NCBI RefSeq assembly: GCF_003860405.1
Contig: NZ_CP034170.1
Span: 372,001-436,000, forward strand
Source: Nakamurella antarctica
Lineage (GTDB): Bacteria; Actinomycetota; Actinomycetes; Mycobacteriales; Nakamurellaceae
DNA: 64,000 bases
Direction of reading: 5' to 3'
Numbering within the stretch: the first letter of the stretch is position 1; each line of letters begins with the position of its first letter. The notes beneath the pieces are model-generated. The model was not told where the DNA came from. It did not search any database and saw nothing but the letters and a program-made list of their open reading frames with translations. The position numbers were made by a program, and so were the translations under genes. Of this stretch, positions 39,996 to 49,454 are shown piece by piece.

Positions 39996-41017
39996 GTATC
40001 GAGGCTGCCGGTGTCGAGGCTGCCGGTGTCGAGGTTGCCGGTGGAGGCGGGCTTGTCGGGAAGGTGGGTTTTCGCCCAGGCGAAAACCTCGTCGAAGAAC
40101 TGTGTTCGGACAGGAAGAGCCGAAAGCGCTAGATCGTGGATACCGCCGGGGATGTGAACGAGGGTGACGTCCTTGCCCAACCGAGGGGCGCCGTCAACCA
40201 TGTGCTGCACGTTGAGGACGCAGTCGGTGTGCGTGAGCTCGGGGCTTGCACGTCGATGGTTACCGCTGGCATCGGAGGCGCACACCAAAATTGGTACATC
40301 GATGGAGATTCCCGCGTTCAGCTCCGCGTGCGCTTTCCTGATAGCGCGAAGCCAACCGGCACGCACCGGGAAGCCGTTAAATGGCTTCCAGGCAAGATTG
40401 AAATCCCAGGTTCCGTTGGCGCTCTGGTGCAATGACCGGGCGTAGTGACTGGGGAGCTTTGACACAATCTGCTTCGGACGGAATCTGCCAATCACATTGA
40501 CTATTCGCGTGAGAATGGTTTGTTCGAAACGGTTGCCGTTCAAATCGAACCAGGGGCTGTTCAAAATGATGCCGTCGATCTGGTGCGGCCCACGTCGCCG
40601 GTTGGCCCACAGCGGGACGATAAGGCCCCCGGTGGAGTGCGCCATGACGACGACTACGTCGTGTCCGTCAGCACGAATGATGCGAACTGCTTCGTCGAGT
40701 TCCTCGTCGTAGGCGGCAAGATCGGTGATGTAGTTCGGTGTTTGGTGCGCGCGCAACGAACGACCGTATTTACGCAGGTCCAACGCGTAGAAGTCGTAAC
40801 CGTGATCGGCCCACGCGTCGCCGAGGTGGGTTTGGAAGAAGTAGTCGATGTAGCCGTGGACGTACAGAACTGCGCGTCGGCTGGGCGTTTTTTGCTCCCC
40901 TTCCCTCGACTCTCTTCGGACCAACGTGGCGGTGACGGGTCCTTCGGAGTCCGGAGCGAGCTCCAAAGTCTGAGCGCTCCAGCCTGGACCAAGAACGTCG
41001 ATTGGATGTGGGCTCAT
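39992..41017 (-). CDS. Alpha/beta hydrolase (serine hydrolase, lysophospholipase-like)
   Basis: 341 residues. The oxyanion region AVLYVHGYIDYFFQTHLGD (about 49-67), the nucleophile elbow MAHSTGGLI (Ser about 127), a catalytic Asp probably in CASDASG and His in HIPGGIHDLALS (about 293) form the triad. The layout is close to monoacylglycerol-lipase/lysophospholipase types. The C-terminus ends in a tail of Asp-Thr-Gly-Ser-Leu repeats encoded by a 15-bp array that runs up to the stop codon. First gene of the operon with MOSC and yigZ. Substrate unknown. Confidence 0.86.
   Translation of the reverse strand: MSPHPIDVLGPGWSAQTLELAPDSEGPVTATLVRRESREGEQKTPSRRAVLYVHGYIDYFFQTHLGDAWADHGYDFYALDLRKYGRSLRAHQTPNYITDLAAYDEELDEAVRIIRADGHDVVVVMAHSTGGLIVPLWANRRRGPHQIDGIILNSPWFDLNGNRFEQTILTRIVNVIGRFRPKQIVSKLPSHYARSLHQSANGTWDFNLAWKPFNGFPVRAGWLRAIRKAHAELNAGISIDVPILVCASDASGNHRRASPELTHTDCVLNVQHMVDGAPRLGKDVTLVHIPGGIHDLALSALPVRTQFFDEVFAWAKTHLPDKPASTGNLDTGSLDTGSLDT
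40001..40045. repeat. 15-bp tandem repeat, three copies, at a gene 3' end
   Basis: GAGGCTGCCGGTGTC occurs twice, then once as GAGGTTGCCGGTGGA. It encodes the repeating C-terminal tail of the hydrolase and ends seven bases before its stop codon. Confidence 0.9.
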
Positions 41018-41117
41018 TCGCCGATCCTAGCGATGCTGGCCGGCGAGTTTGCCAGGGCCAGTTGGTCCGGTGATGACGGTCTGGACCGGCGCCCCTCCCC
41101 GGCAAATGCCGATGCCG

Positions 41118-44100
41118 TCACGTGGCCTCACCATCCGTGCCACCGCGAGCCGATCTGCAGAGGGTCAGGAACGCACCCAGCTCGCCCAAACCGGCTGGGG
41201 TGGTGGGTAGGAAGTCGGTCAATCCGGGGGAGGCAATGATGATCGCCGACCACTGCCCCCGCGAAATGGCGACGTTGAGACGGTTGCGCGAAAGGAGGAA
41301 GTCGATACCGCGTGGCACGTCGTCTGCGGCAGAGGCCGTCATGCTGACGATGACGACCGGTGCCTCCTGGCCCTGGAACTTGTCGACGGTTCCCACCGGA
41401 ATGTGCGGGTATTTTGCTTCGGACAGCACCTTTTTGATGCAGGCCACCTGAGCGTTGTACGGGGCCACTACCAGGAAGTCGGACTCTTCCAGCGGTCGTG
41501 GGGGTGCGCCGAGTGCCGAGGTCCAATCTCGGCCCAGGAGTAGCTGAACCTGCCGCAGAACCTTCGCTGCCTCCTCGCTGCTGACGACGGAATTGCCCTC
41601 GTGCAGCACGCTTTTGATCTGCACCCCGGGCCTGACCCCTTCCAGCTTGCGGTCCGAGGCGGAGTGCTCGGAGGACAGTTTCCCGTCATAGGAAAGGTCT
41701 GACACGGAAGTGCACAAAGCGGGATGCATCCGCCAACTCGTTTCGAGGAAATAGCCGTAGCGATCAGGCAGTACCCGCTGCCCGTCGGCGAGCCATCCCA
41801 AAGCTGACAGGTCCACCGGTTCGGGGTGGATTCCCTGGCTGACCTGTGGCAGTTGCGCAGGGTCGCCGAGCAGTAATAATCGCTGCGTTGCCCGAGAGAC
41901 GGCGAGAGTGTTGGCGAGGCTGTATTGGCCTGCCTCGTCGATGACGAGGAGATCGAGCGTGCCCGGCGGGATCTTCTTCTCGCTTGTCAGATCCCAAGCG
42001 GTTCCACCCATCACCCAGCCACCCTGCTGCAGGTGAATGAACTTCGCCCATTCAGGTGCTTTATCGGGCTGTTGCCACGGGACGGGCTTGGTGCCTTTAA
42101 TTTTCTTGGCAATCTGGGATGCCGGCACGCCCGCACTCACCACGGCCTCGAGGACGTTCTCCACCGCCGCGTGCGATTGGGCGACCACACCGATCTTCCA
42201 CCCCTGGGCTACCAACGTGGCTATGACGCGAGAACCGACGTAGGTCTTTCCAGTACCGGGCGGCCCTTGGACAGCGAGGTAGGAATTGTCGAGAAGCTTT
42301 ACGGCGTCGGTGATTGCGGTGATGTAGCCGTCAGGGCTTTCAGCTACGGCAGGGAGACTGGCGTCGCCACGCAGCCGGGGAGGTCGCCGCGCAAGGATGT
42401 CGATGGCGGGTTGAGCGGGAAGATCCGGCATCACCTCCGATACCTGCTGGGCGAGTGCGCGAATTGCGGCACGCTGCGACGTGGTGGGCAACGGGGCCCC
42501 CGGCGTCACTGCCATGGGCAGCGTGTCGAAGGGGTCGGCGTCTTTGCCGACGCTCTCTTGTATGTACACGACGTCGATCCCGTCGGTGCCGGGTTCGATC
42601 TGAGTGATTTTGGCACCGATCCAGCCGCGCCCACCATTGGCGCCGACCTTCATCGGCTCGACGGGGTTGTCGTAGAGGGCGTACATATCGTCCGCCACGG
42701 CCAAATTCGACCCTGGAGCACGGGTTCCTGTGAGCTTGACGATTCGCTTTTGGGTGCGCGCGCCCTTGGGCACGTTCCAGTCCTCGTGAATCTCGGCCCC
42801 ACGGTCAGCGACAAGAGAGCCGCGTTCGTCCATCCATTCGTCCGGAGGTTGGATGAGCCGTGCATAGTGAGCCCACCACACCGGTTTGTCCTCGCGAGCG
42901 TGGTACCCGAGCGCGGCCCCGGCCATCGCAATAGCCTGGTTGATGTCGGACCGCTTGCCCTCGCCCGCAGCGGAAAGTAGCGCCTCAGCAAGCTCTGTGG
43001 TTTCGGTGGTTTCCGAAGTCGCTTCGATGGCACTGATATCCGACTTTGACGGATCAAAGGTAGACGCAATTCCTGCGTCAGCGGCGCGCTCCAGCAGCCA
43101 TCGGTGCAGCTTGAGAGTGGATTTGCAGTCGTAGAAGTTGTAATCGCCTATCTCGCTGAGCCGGGTCAGCGCACCGACGGTGTCGCCACCGTCGCGCATT
43201 TCGCAGTACTCGTGATACCCGACGATCGAATCAGCAGCGTTTGTCACCCCGTCTTCATTCCGCAGCTCGTCGCCCATGTAGAGCGGTTCAAGCTTTTTGA
43301 TGGAGTAAGAGGGTTGCGAAACGCGCAGTGACGAACGCACGACGCCGTAAAGGTCGACGAAAACACCCTGGCGCAGGAGGTTGTCGACGGAATCTTCGCC
43401 CGTACCGTGGCGCAACGATAACCTTTTCAAAGCGGTTGTCTCGTAGGGCGCGTAGTGATAGATGTGCATGTTGGGGTAGCGCGCTCGGCGAGCTTCGACG
43501 TAGGCGAGGAAGTCTTGGAGCGCCCGCTTTTCTTCCGCGCGAGTGTGCGCCCAGAAGGGCTTGAATTCTCCGACCTCGGCTTCGGGGAGACCTTCGATGC
43601 GCTCGACAACCCCGAATAGGTACTCCAGTCCCCAGACGGGGGAGTCGTTCTCGGCCCAGAGCGGATCACCTTCGAAATCAAAGTAGATATCGCCAGCGTC
43701 CGGCGGTGGCAACTCAGCTAGAACCGCTGGATTGAAGACGTCGTAGAGAACATCTGTGCCCGTGTCACCGGTGAGGTTTCGGCACTGCAGCAACGCCTGC
43801 GCTTGCAACGTCTTGAGAGTCCGCTCCGGAATCTTGGCGTCAATATCCTGCCTTGACGCGAGTTCGTGCATGGTGCGGATACCGCACGCCATCAGCTTCC
43901 GGCGTTGCGCCATCGTCATCTTTGCGACGCGGCGAAGGTCGTCATGGGCCAGGACCTCAACAGCGCAGATATCGCACGAGCCGCAGGCGACGTACTCCGC
44001 GCTGTTCCACTCGATTTCCGATGTAGCGAGGTGGCGGTCGGCAATCATCTCCTCGAAACGCCGCCTGCGGTCGAGGTAGACCGCTCGAATCTCTGCGATG

Positions 44101-44645
44101 TCGTGAAAATCGCTCGTGCCATCACCGCGGATGAGCCGGATCTGCTTCGAGGTTGAGAGTCCTGCCTTGATTAGTTGATCGGCGTAGGCAGCAATCTGAA
44201 GCAGCGCAGGAATTTTGGTGGATCTCGCCAGCTTGGTGTCGACGACTTGGTACCCGTCTTCCAGGCGGACCAAGAAGTCTGCGCGACCGTAGAAGGTGCC
44301 ATCGAAAAAGGTTCCCTGGTAGACGATGTCGGTGCCAGCATTGAGCGCCGCAACTGTTTGGGCGTGTTTGCTCAGGAGCTCGTCATAGGTCCACACGCGG
44401 GGAAATTCGATCTCCACGAAAGACGGTGCCACGCCGCCGCCGTCGCCTTCTCGGAGTTGGGCGAGGACCCGCTTCTCGTGCGCGAGTCCTAGTTCTGCGG
44501 TCCGGTCCATCATTTTGTCGGTTGGAGTGGTGTGTTTGTCATGCCGGAGCAGCCCATCCAACTTCCTGGCAGCAGCAAATTCGCACGATGCGGCTTCCGT
44601 CAGGTCGCTCGCGCTAAACCCCACCACGCTGTCCAACAAAAACAT
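41118..44645 (-). CDS. TM0106-type RecB-like nuclease fused to an SF1 helicase
   Basis: 1175 residues. The N-terminal 500 residues are the TM0106 RecB-like nuclease region, with GRADFLVRLEDGYQVVDTKL carrying the D-x-K catalytic core of the PD-(D/E)XK fold (about 135-155), a CGSCDICAVE cysteine cluster near 223 and IYFDFEGDPLW near 315, an RNase H-like element. The C-terminal half is an Upf1-like helicase: GPPGTGKTYVG (about 793), IDEAGQYSLAN (about 897), and QGQEAPVVIVSMTASA near 1110. Such proteins are predicted DNA processing enzymes, sometimes linked to defence. ATG 44645 with AGAGG seven bases upstream is preferred over the 44732 frame. Confidence 0.9.
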   Translation of the reverse strand: MFLLDSVVGFSASDLTEAASCEFAAARKLDGLLRHDKHTTPTDKMMDRTAELGLAHEKRVLAQLREGDGGGVAPSFVEIEFPRVWTYDELLSKHAQTVAALNAGTDIVYQGTFFDGTFYGRADFLVRLEDGYQVVDTKLARSTKIPALLQIAAYADQLIKAGLSTSKQIRLIRGDGTSDFHDIAEIRAVYLDRRRRFEEMIADRHLATSEIEWNSAEYVACGSCDICAVEVLAHDDLRRVAKMTMAQRRKLMACGIRTMHELASRQDIDAKIPERTLKTLQAQALLQCRNLTGDTGTDVLYDVFNPAVLAELPPPDAGDIYFDFEGDPLWAENDSPVWGLEYLFGVVERIEGLPEAEVGEFKPFWAHTRAEEKRALQDFLAYVEARRARYPNMHIYHYAPYETTALKRLSLRHGTGEDSVDNLLRQGVFVDLYGVVRSSLRVSQPSYSIKKLEPLYMGDELRNEDGVTNAADSIVGYHEYCEMRDGGDTVGALTRLSEIGDYNFYDCKSTLKLHRWLLERAADAGIASTFDPSKSDISAIEATSETTETTELAEALLSAAGEGKRSDINQAIAMAGAALGYHAREDKPVWWAHYARLIQPPDEWMDERGSLVADRGAEIHEDWNVPKGARTQKRIVKLTGTRAPGSNLAVADDMYALYDNPVEPMKVGANGGRGWIGAKITQIEPGTDGIDVVYIQESVGKDADPFDTLPMAVTPGAPLPTTSQRAAIRALAQQVSEVMPDLPAQPAIDILARRPPRLRGDASLPAVAESPDGYITAITDAVKLLDNSYLAVQGPPGTGKTYVGSRVIATLVAQGWKIGVVAQSHAAVENVLEAVVSAGVPASQIAKKIKGTKPVPWQQPDKAPEWAKFIHLQQGGWVMGGTAWDLTSEKKIPPGTLDLLVIDEAGQYSLANTLAVSRATQRLLLLGDPAQLPQVSQGIHPEPVDLSALGWLADGQRVLPDRYGYFLETSWRMHPALCTSVSDLSYDGKLSSEHSASDRKLEGVRPGVQIKSVLHEGNSVVSSEEAAKVLRQVQLLLGRDWTSALGAPPRPLEESDFLVVAPYNAQVACIKKVLSEAKYPHIPVGTVDKFQGQEAPVVIVSMTASAADDVPRGIDFLLSRNRLNVAISRGQWSAIIIASPGLTDFLPTTPAGLGELGAFLTLCRSARGGTDGEAT

Positions 44646-44803
44646 GGGCTGCCTCTTCACATTTGGCGTCAGGAACTCCGACGCATCGTGAAGGTAGCAA
44701 GCCCAGCCGACAGTCCCGCAGAAAACCGGCACGCCCGGTGGTGACCTACTGCACTAGAACTTGCGAGCACTAGGCCACCGCTCGGCGAGTACAGCAAGAG
44801 GCC

Positions 44804-45085
44804 TCAGGCCTCGATCTTTACCCCGCGCCAGAACGCGACGTGATCCTTGATTTCCTTGGCCGCATCCTTGGGGCTTGGGTAATACCAAGCGGCGTCGGTG
44901 TTTTCCTGTCCGTCAACTACCAGGCTGTAGTACGACGCGGTGCCTTTCCACGGACACGTGGACTGGGTCTTGCTCGCCTTCAAGTATTCCGGCTTGACGC
45001 TGGTAAGGGGGAAGTACTGGTTGTTCTCGACCACGACGGTGGCGTCCGACTCTGCGATGACCTGGTTGTTCCATACTGCGCGCAT
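44804..45085 (-). CDS. DUF427 domain protein
   Basis: 93 residues. The family pattern is clear: RAVWNNQVIAESDATVVVEN at the start, QYFPLTSVKPEYLKAS, then STCPWKGTASYYSLVVDGQ and AAWYYPSPKDAAKEIKDHVAF. DUF427 proteins form a small beta-tent fold with a conserved Cys-Pro-Trp-Lys-Gly loop; function unknown. ATG 45085 is preceded by GAGAGG at nine bases, which favours it over frames starting further upstream. It stands alone between the nuclease-helicase and the divergent pta gene. Confidence 0.9.
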   Translation of the reverse strand: MRAVWNNQVIAESDATVVVENNQYFPLTSVKPEYLKASKTQSTCPWKGTASYYSLVVDGQENTDAAWYYPSPKDAAKEIKDHVAFWRGVKIEA

Positions 45086-45256
45086 GACGTGCGACCTCTC
45101 TGAAGGCGGATTGCGAAGAAGTGGCGACAAGGCCACACCGGTACAACACGGCCGGCGTGGCGATAAGTCCCCGGTGAGTGGTGCTGCAATTAACGGTACC
45201 CACCCACCGCGCTGCGGCGCCTGTGACGTCTGCCGTGGCGCACGGCGGTAGGCATG

Positions 45257-45277
45257 ATCGGTATGCCGACTACCGAT
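45257..45277. promoter_or_regulatory. Inverted repeat upstream of pta
   Basis: ATCGGTA and TACCGAT are perfect complements around a 7-bp spacer, 12 bp before the pta start; GGCAT/ATGCC forms an overlapping second symmetry. A regulator site is inferred; pta-ackA is under transcriptional control in corynebacteria, but the motif does not clearly match a known one. Confidence 0.35.
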
Positions 45278-45288
45278 AACCTGGATCC

Positions 45289-47370
45289 ATGTCGCGCAGC
45301 GTGTACGTCGCCTCCGGCGAAGGCAATTCCGGTAAGTCAACGGTGGCGTTGGGTCTGCTGGATCAGCTAGCGCATCAGGTGGGCAGGGTCGGGGTTTTCC
45401 GACCGGTAGCCAGAGCAACCGACGAAGCCGATTACGTGGTCGAGATGCTGCTCGCGCACCCTGCGATGGATCAGCCCTACGACAGCGCGATCGGAATCAC
45501 CTACGCCGAACAGCACCGCAACCCCGAAGGTGCGTTATCTGCCATCATCAATCGGTATCACCAGATGGCTGCAGGTTTTGATGTGGTGCTCATTCTCGGC
45601 AGCGACTACACGGACGTGTCGACCGGTAGCGAGCTTGCTTTCAACGCTGCCGTAGCGGCGAACCTCGGTGCCCCTGTCGTGCTGGTGGTCCACGGTAGTA
45701 ACAGGCAGCCGGCGGATGTTCGGTTGGCGGCAGATCTTGCGCGGGCCGAACTCGATGCCTCACACGCCCACCTCGTGGCCGTGATCGCGAACAGGGTCCG
45801 CCCGGAAGATCTCGGCGCGGTGCGCGACGCGCTCGCAGCCGACAACGGCTTGGGAGTGGGAGCGATCCCGGAGGAACCCGTACTGGTGGCGCCCACGGTC
45901 AGCGCTCTGATGCATGCGGCTCAGGGGCATCTGGTCCGTGGCAACCCCGAGTGGCTCGAGCGGGAATCTCTCAATTTTGTGGTTGCTGCGATGTCGTTGC
46001 CCAACGTGCTGATCCGACTGCGCGAATCCACCACGGTGATAGCCCCGGGCGATCGGTATGACCTGCTACCGGGCCTGATGATGGCCCACCATTCCGCGAC
46101 GTATCCGGCGCTGGCTGGCATTGTGCTTACCGGCGGCTACACGCCACCGGAGCCAATCCAGCGGCTGCTCGAGGGTTTCAAGGATGATCTGCCGGTGATG
46201 GTCAGCGATCTCGACACCTTCAAAACCGCCTCGACGCTGGCGCTGGTCCGCGGCAGACTCACCGCCGCGTCACGGACCAAGAAGCAGACGGCCTTGCGCC
46301 TCTTTGCGGAGAACGTCGACGTGGCAACTCTTTTGAACGCCATCGATCTACCGCCTGATACCACCGTCACGCCGTTGATGTTCCAATTTCAGCTCATCGA
46401 CCGGGCCCGTGCCGACCGCAAACGCATCGTGTTGCCAGAGGGGTCTGACGACCGAATTCTGCAGGCGGCGGACTCTCTCCTGCGGCTCGGTGTTGCAGAC
46501 CTCACTATCCTGGGCAACGAGGCCGAAATCCTCGGTAGGGCAACGTCCTTGGGTCTGAGCTTGACCTCCGCCCAGATCGTGTCTCCGAACGACCCAGAGT
46601 TGGTCGAGCGGTTTGCCGAGGAGTACACCCGGATCCGTGCGCACAAGGGGATGACTCTCGAGCGGGCTCGCGAAATCGTCTGTGACGTATCGTATTTCGG
46701 TACCATGATGGTGCATGTGGGGTTGGCCGATGGCATGGTCTCGGGGGCCGCTCACACCACCGCCCACACCATCAAGCCGGCGTTCGAAATAGTTAAAACG
46801 GCGCCAGGAACGAAGATAGTTTCTAGCGTCTTCCTGATGTGTCTGGCTGATCGGGTGCTCGTGTACGGGGATTGCGCCGTGAACCCTGATCCAACGGCAG
46901 AACAACTTGCAGATATTGCGATCTCGTCTGCCGCGACCGCCGAACAATTTGGTGTCTCGCCCCGGGTTGCGATGCTGTCGTACTCAACCGGCACCTCCGG
47001 TACGGGAGCAGATGTCGACAAAGTCAGGGCCGCAACCGGTTTTGTCCGCGAACGGATGCCGAACCTACTCGTAGAAGGCCCGATCCAGTACGACGCCGCA
47101 GTTGATCCAGATGTTGCGCGCAGCAAAATGCCTGATTCGGCGGTGGCGGGCCACGCCACTGTGTTGATCTTCCCCGACCTCAACACGGGCAACAACACCT
47201 ACAAGGCCGTGCAGCGCAGCGCTCACGCGGTGGCGATCGGCCCAGTTCTGCAGGGACTGAACAAACCAGTGAATGACCTTTCTCGCGGCGCCTTGGTCGT
47301 CGACATCGTCAATACTGTTGCCATCACTGCGATTCAGGCTCAGGCTGGCAACGGAACACGGGAGACCTGA
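45289..47370 (+). CDS. pta: Phosphate acetyltransferase
   Basis: 693 residues of the long type. A BioD-like P-loop domain (VASGEGNSGKSTVALG, residues about 6-21) and a DRTGG regulatory domain (about 215-330) precede the catalytic PTA_PTB domain (about 370-690). Catalytic motifs there are KRIVLPEGSDDRILQAA, VSGAAHTTAHTIKPAFEI, MLSYSTGTSGTGADV and FPDLNTGNNTYKAVQRS. The enzyme interconverts acetyl-CoA and acetyl phosphate. It overlaps ackA by one base (TGATG), so the two are translated as a coupled pair for acetate activation or overflow, in the cytoplasm. Confidence 0.97.
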   Translation: MSRSVYVASGEGNSGKSTVALGLLDQLAHQVGRVGVFRPVARATDEADYVVEMLLAHPAMDQPYDSAIGITYAEQHRNPEGALSAIINRYHQMAAGFDVVLILGSDYTDVSTGSELAFNAAVAANLGAPVVLVVHGSNRQPADVRLAADLARAELDASHAHLVAVIANRVRPEDLGAVRDALAADNGLGVGAIPEEPVLVAPTVSALMHAAQGHLVRGNPEWLERESLNFVVAAMSLPNVLIRLRESTTVIAPGDRYDLLPGLMMAHHSATYPALAGIVLTGGYTPPEPIQRLLEGFKDDLPVMVSDLDTFKTASTLALVRGRLTAASRTKKQTALRLFAENVDVATLLNAIDLPPDTTVTPLMFQFQLIDRARADRKRIVLPEGSDDRILQAADSLLRLGVADLTILGNEAEILGRATSLGLSLTSAQIVSPNDPELVERFAEEYTRIRAHKGMTLERAREIVCDVSYFGTMMVHVGLADGMVSGAAHTTAHTIKPAFEIVKTAPGTKIVSSVFLMCLADRVLVYGDCAVNPDPTAEQLADIAISSAATAEQFGVSPRVAMLSYSTGTSGTGADVDKVRAATGFVRERMPNLLVEGPIQYDAAVDPDVARSKMPDSAVAGHATVLIFPDLNTGNNTYKAVQRSAHAVAIGPVLQGLNKPVNDLSRGALVVDIVNTVAITAIQAQAGNGTRET

Positions 47371-48569
47371 TGGACTGCAACGTATTAGTTTTCAACTGTG
47401 GATCCTCGTCGATCAAATTTCAGTTGTTAAAAGTTGACACTGAGCAGGTGCTGGCGAAGGGCAGTGTGGAACGGGTCGGATCGATTGACGGCACCATCAC
47501 TTTCGAATCCGCCGCGGGCGAAACAACCGCCAACGAACCGGTGCCGGATCATGCAGCCGGGATGACGTTGATCCGAGAAGCCTTCAAGCGCGGTGGTTTT
47601 GACCTTGATAATGCGGGAATTGTGGCTATTGGCCACAGAGTGGTGCACGGCGGGGCGGCGTTTTCCGCGCCCGTACTCATCAATGACGAAGCGCTGACAG
47701 CCATGAGAGACGTCTCGGTGCTCGCGCCACTGCACAATCCGGCAAATATCATCGGAATCGAAAGGGCCAGTGCGGCATTCCCGAAACTGCCGCAGGTAGC
47801 AGTGTTCGACACCGCCTTTTTCCAGAATCTGCCCGCCGCTGCGTCCACCTACGCAGTGGATCGACAGCTAGCGAGCGACAACGGGATTCGCCGGTACGGG
47901 TTCCACGGAACCTCCCATCAATACGTCAGCGGGCGGGTGCCCTTGATGCTGAATCGTGACCCCTCGGAGCTCAATCAGATCGTGCTTCACCTGGGCAACG
48001 GAGCTTCGGTGGCGGCGATCCGAGGGGGAGCGCCGGTGGAAACCTCGATGGGAATGACGCCGCTGGAGGGACTCGTGATGGGGACCCGATCGGGCGATAT
48101 CGACGCAGGAGTGATCTTCCACCTGCACAGGGTTGCGGGTATGAGCGTGGACCAGATCGATACCGCGCTGAACCGGAAGTCCGGGATGGTGGGCCTGAGT
48201 GGCGTCAACGATTTCCGTGACCTGCACGCACTTGTCGCGGGCGGCGATCACGATGCCCAGCTCGCGTTGGATGTTTACATCCATCGGATCAAGAAATATG
48301 TGGGGGCCTACTCCGCGATTCTCGGGCGGCTTGACGCAATTACCTTTACCGCTGGTATCGGCGAGAACGATTCGATAGTAAGGTCTTTGGCGCTCGCAGG
48401 GCTTGAAGGCTTCGGAATTGTTATTGATTCCGAGCGCAATAACGCAAAGACTCGCGGGGCTCGAGTGATCTCTGCTGACGATTCTCGCGTCGCTGTGCTG
48501 GTGGTACCCACCAACGAGGAGTTGGAGATAGCCCAACAAACGCTGGATGTGGTGAAGAAAAGGATGTAG
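47370..48569 (+). CDS. ackA: Acetate kinase
   Basis: 399 residues. ASKHA fold: N-terminal phosphate loop VFNCGSSSIKFQLL (about 6-19), the catalytic RRYGFHGTSHQYVSGR (about 170-186), HLGNGASVAAIRGG (about 206-219) and TAGIGENDS (about 328-336). It makes acetyl phosphate and ADP from acetate and ATP and completes the pta pathway. The ATG at 47370 shares the A of the pta stop TGA. Its stop codon touches the stop of the convergent PAP2 gene with no base between (48569/48570). Confidence 0.97.
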   Translation: MDCNVLVFNCGSSSIKFQLLKVDTEQVLAKGSVERVGSIDGTITFESAAGETTANEPVPDHAAGMTLIREAFKRGGFDLDNAGIVAIGHRVVHGGAAFSAPVLINDEALTAMRDVSVLAPLHNPANIIGIERASAAFPKLPQVAVFDTAFFQNLPAAASTYAVDRQLASDNGIRRYGFHGTSHQYVSGRVPLMLNRDPSELNQIVLHLGNGASVAAIRGGAPVETSMGMTPLEGLVMGTRSGDIDAGVIFHLHRVAGMSVDQIDTALNRKSGMVGLSGVNDFRDLHALVAGGDHDAQLALDVYIHRIKKYVGAYSAILGRLDAITFTAGIGENDSIVRSLALAGLEGFGIVIDSERNNAKTRGARVISADDSRVAVLVVPTNEELEIAQQTLDVVKKRM

Positions 48570-49412
48570 CTACGGGGCAGGTGCCGATGCACCAAGGGCC
48601 CCAGGTCGGCCCGTGCGCATCTGCGCGGCCCGGTAAAAGGCCAGGGTGCCAGCGACGCCGCTGGCACCCAAGAGCCCGCCAGCGACCACATCGGTGAACC
48701 AGTGCACGCCGAGGTAGAGGCGGGTCAGTGCCACCAGTGCCGAAACCAGCGCCGCTGCAATGCCTATCCCTACCTTCGCGGGGCGGCCGAGGTCGGCTGT
48801 GAAACCGGCGAACAGTACGACGCAAATGCACCCGAGCAGTGATACGGCCCCCGTGACATGCCCGGACGGGAACGAGGGATCCAGCGTCCGAACAAGCTGC
48901 TCTGCGACGTTCGGCCGATTTCGCGGTACCGCGTATTTCAGCAGCCGGACGCCGAGACCAGTGACGGCGGGACCGATGAAAATGACGGCCGCTGGCACCC
49001 ACGATCTGGTGCGTACTGCAAATATGGTGGCCACCACAAAGCCGATCACCGTGGTGCCCACGGGGGAAAAGGTGTTGGTAACAGCGATAACGACGGGCGT
49101 GAGCCAGCTGGCACGGTTGCGGACAAACCATTCGTGGACGCCTGCATCGAAGGTGTTGGTGATGAGACCGTGCTGATCCACATCGAGGAAAAGCGCGAAG
49201 ACAGCCAGTAGCGCAAGACCAGCAAGGAGCGCGGGGACCCTCCGTTGGCGCCGGGAGTAGCTGGCAGTGTCCGTCAGTCGTGGTTTGCCTGATTCCCGTC
49301 CCCTCCGGATGGCGAGGCTAATCGCCGCAAGGCCAACTCCGGCTATCAGCAGCGCGCCCAGTAGACGCAGCCAGAGGGGCACACTCGCTGAGATTGAGAC
49401 GTCGGGTTCCAC
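48570..49412 (-). CDS. PAP2-superfamily membrane phosphatase
   Basis: 280 residues with six hydrophobic helices. All three phosphatase motifs are visible: KYAVPRNRP (K-x6-R-P), PSFPSGHVTGAV and LTRLYLGVHWFTDVVAGG, containing the Arg, His and Asp of the active site. It should dephosphorylate a lipid pyrophosphate or phosphatidyl substrate on the outer face of the membrane; undecaprenyl pyrophosphate and phosphatidate are the usual candidates. It follows the Tat-type hydrolase gene by 42 bp and may share a transcript with it. Confidence 0.92.
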   Translation of the reverse strand: MEPDVSISASVPLWLRLLGALLIAGVGLAAISLAIRRGRESGKPRLTDTASYSRRQRRVPALLAGLALLAVFALFLDVDQHGLITNTFDAGVHEWFVRNRASWLTPVVIAVTNTFSPVGTTVIGFVVATIFAVRTRSWVPAAVIFIGPAVTGLGVRLLKYAVPRNRPNVAEQLVRTLDPSFPSGHVTGAVSLLGCICVVLFAGFTADLGRPAKVGIGIAAALVSALVALTRLYLGVHWFTDVVAGGLLGASGVAGTLAFYRAAQMRTGRPGALGASAPAP

Positions 49413-49454
49413 CCCACTACTGTGCCCGATTGAGCCGATCTTGATCGTCTTCGA

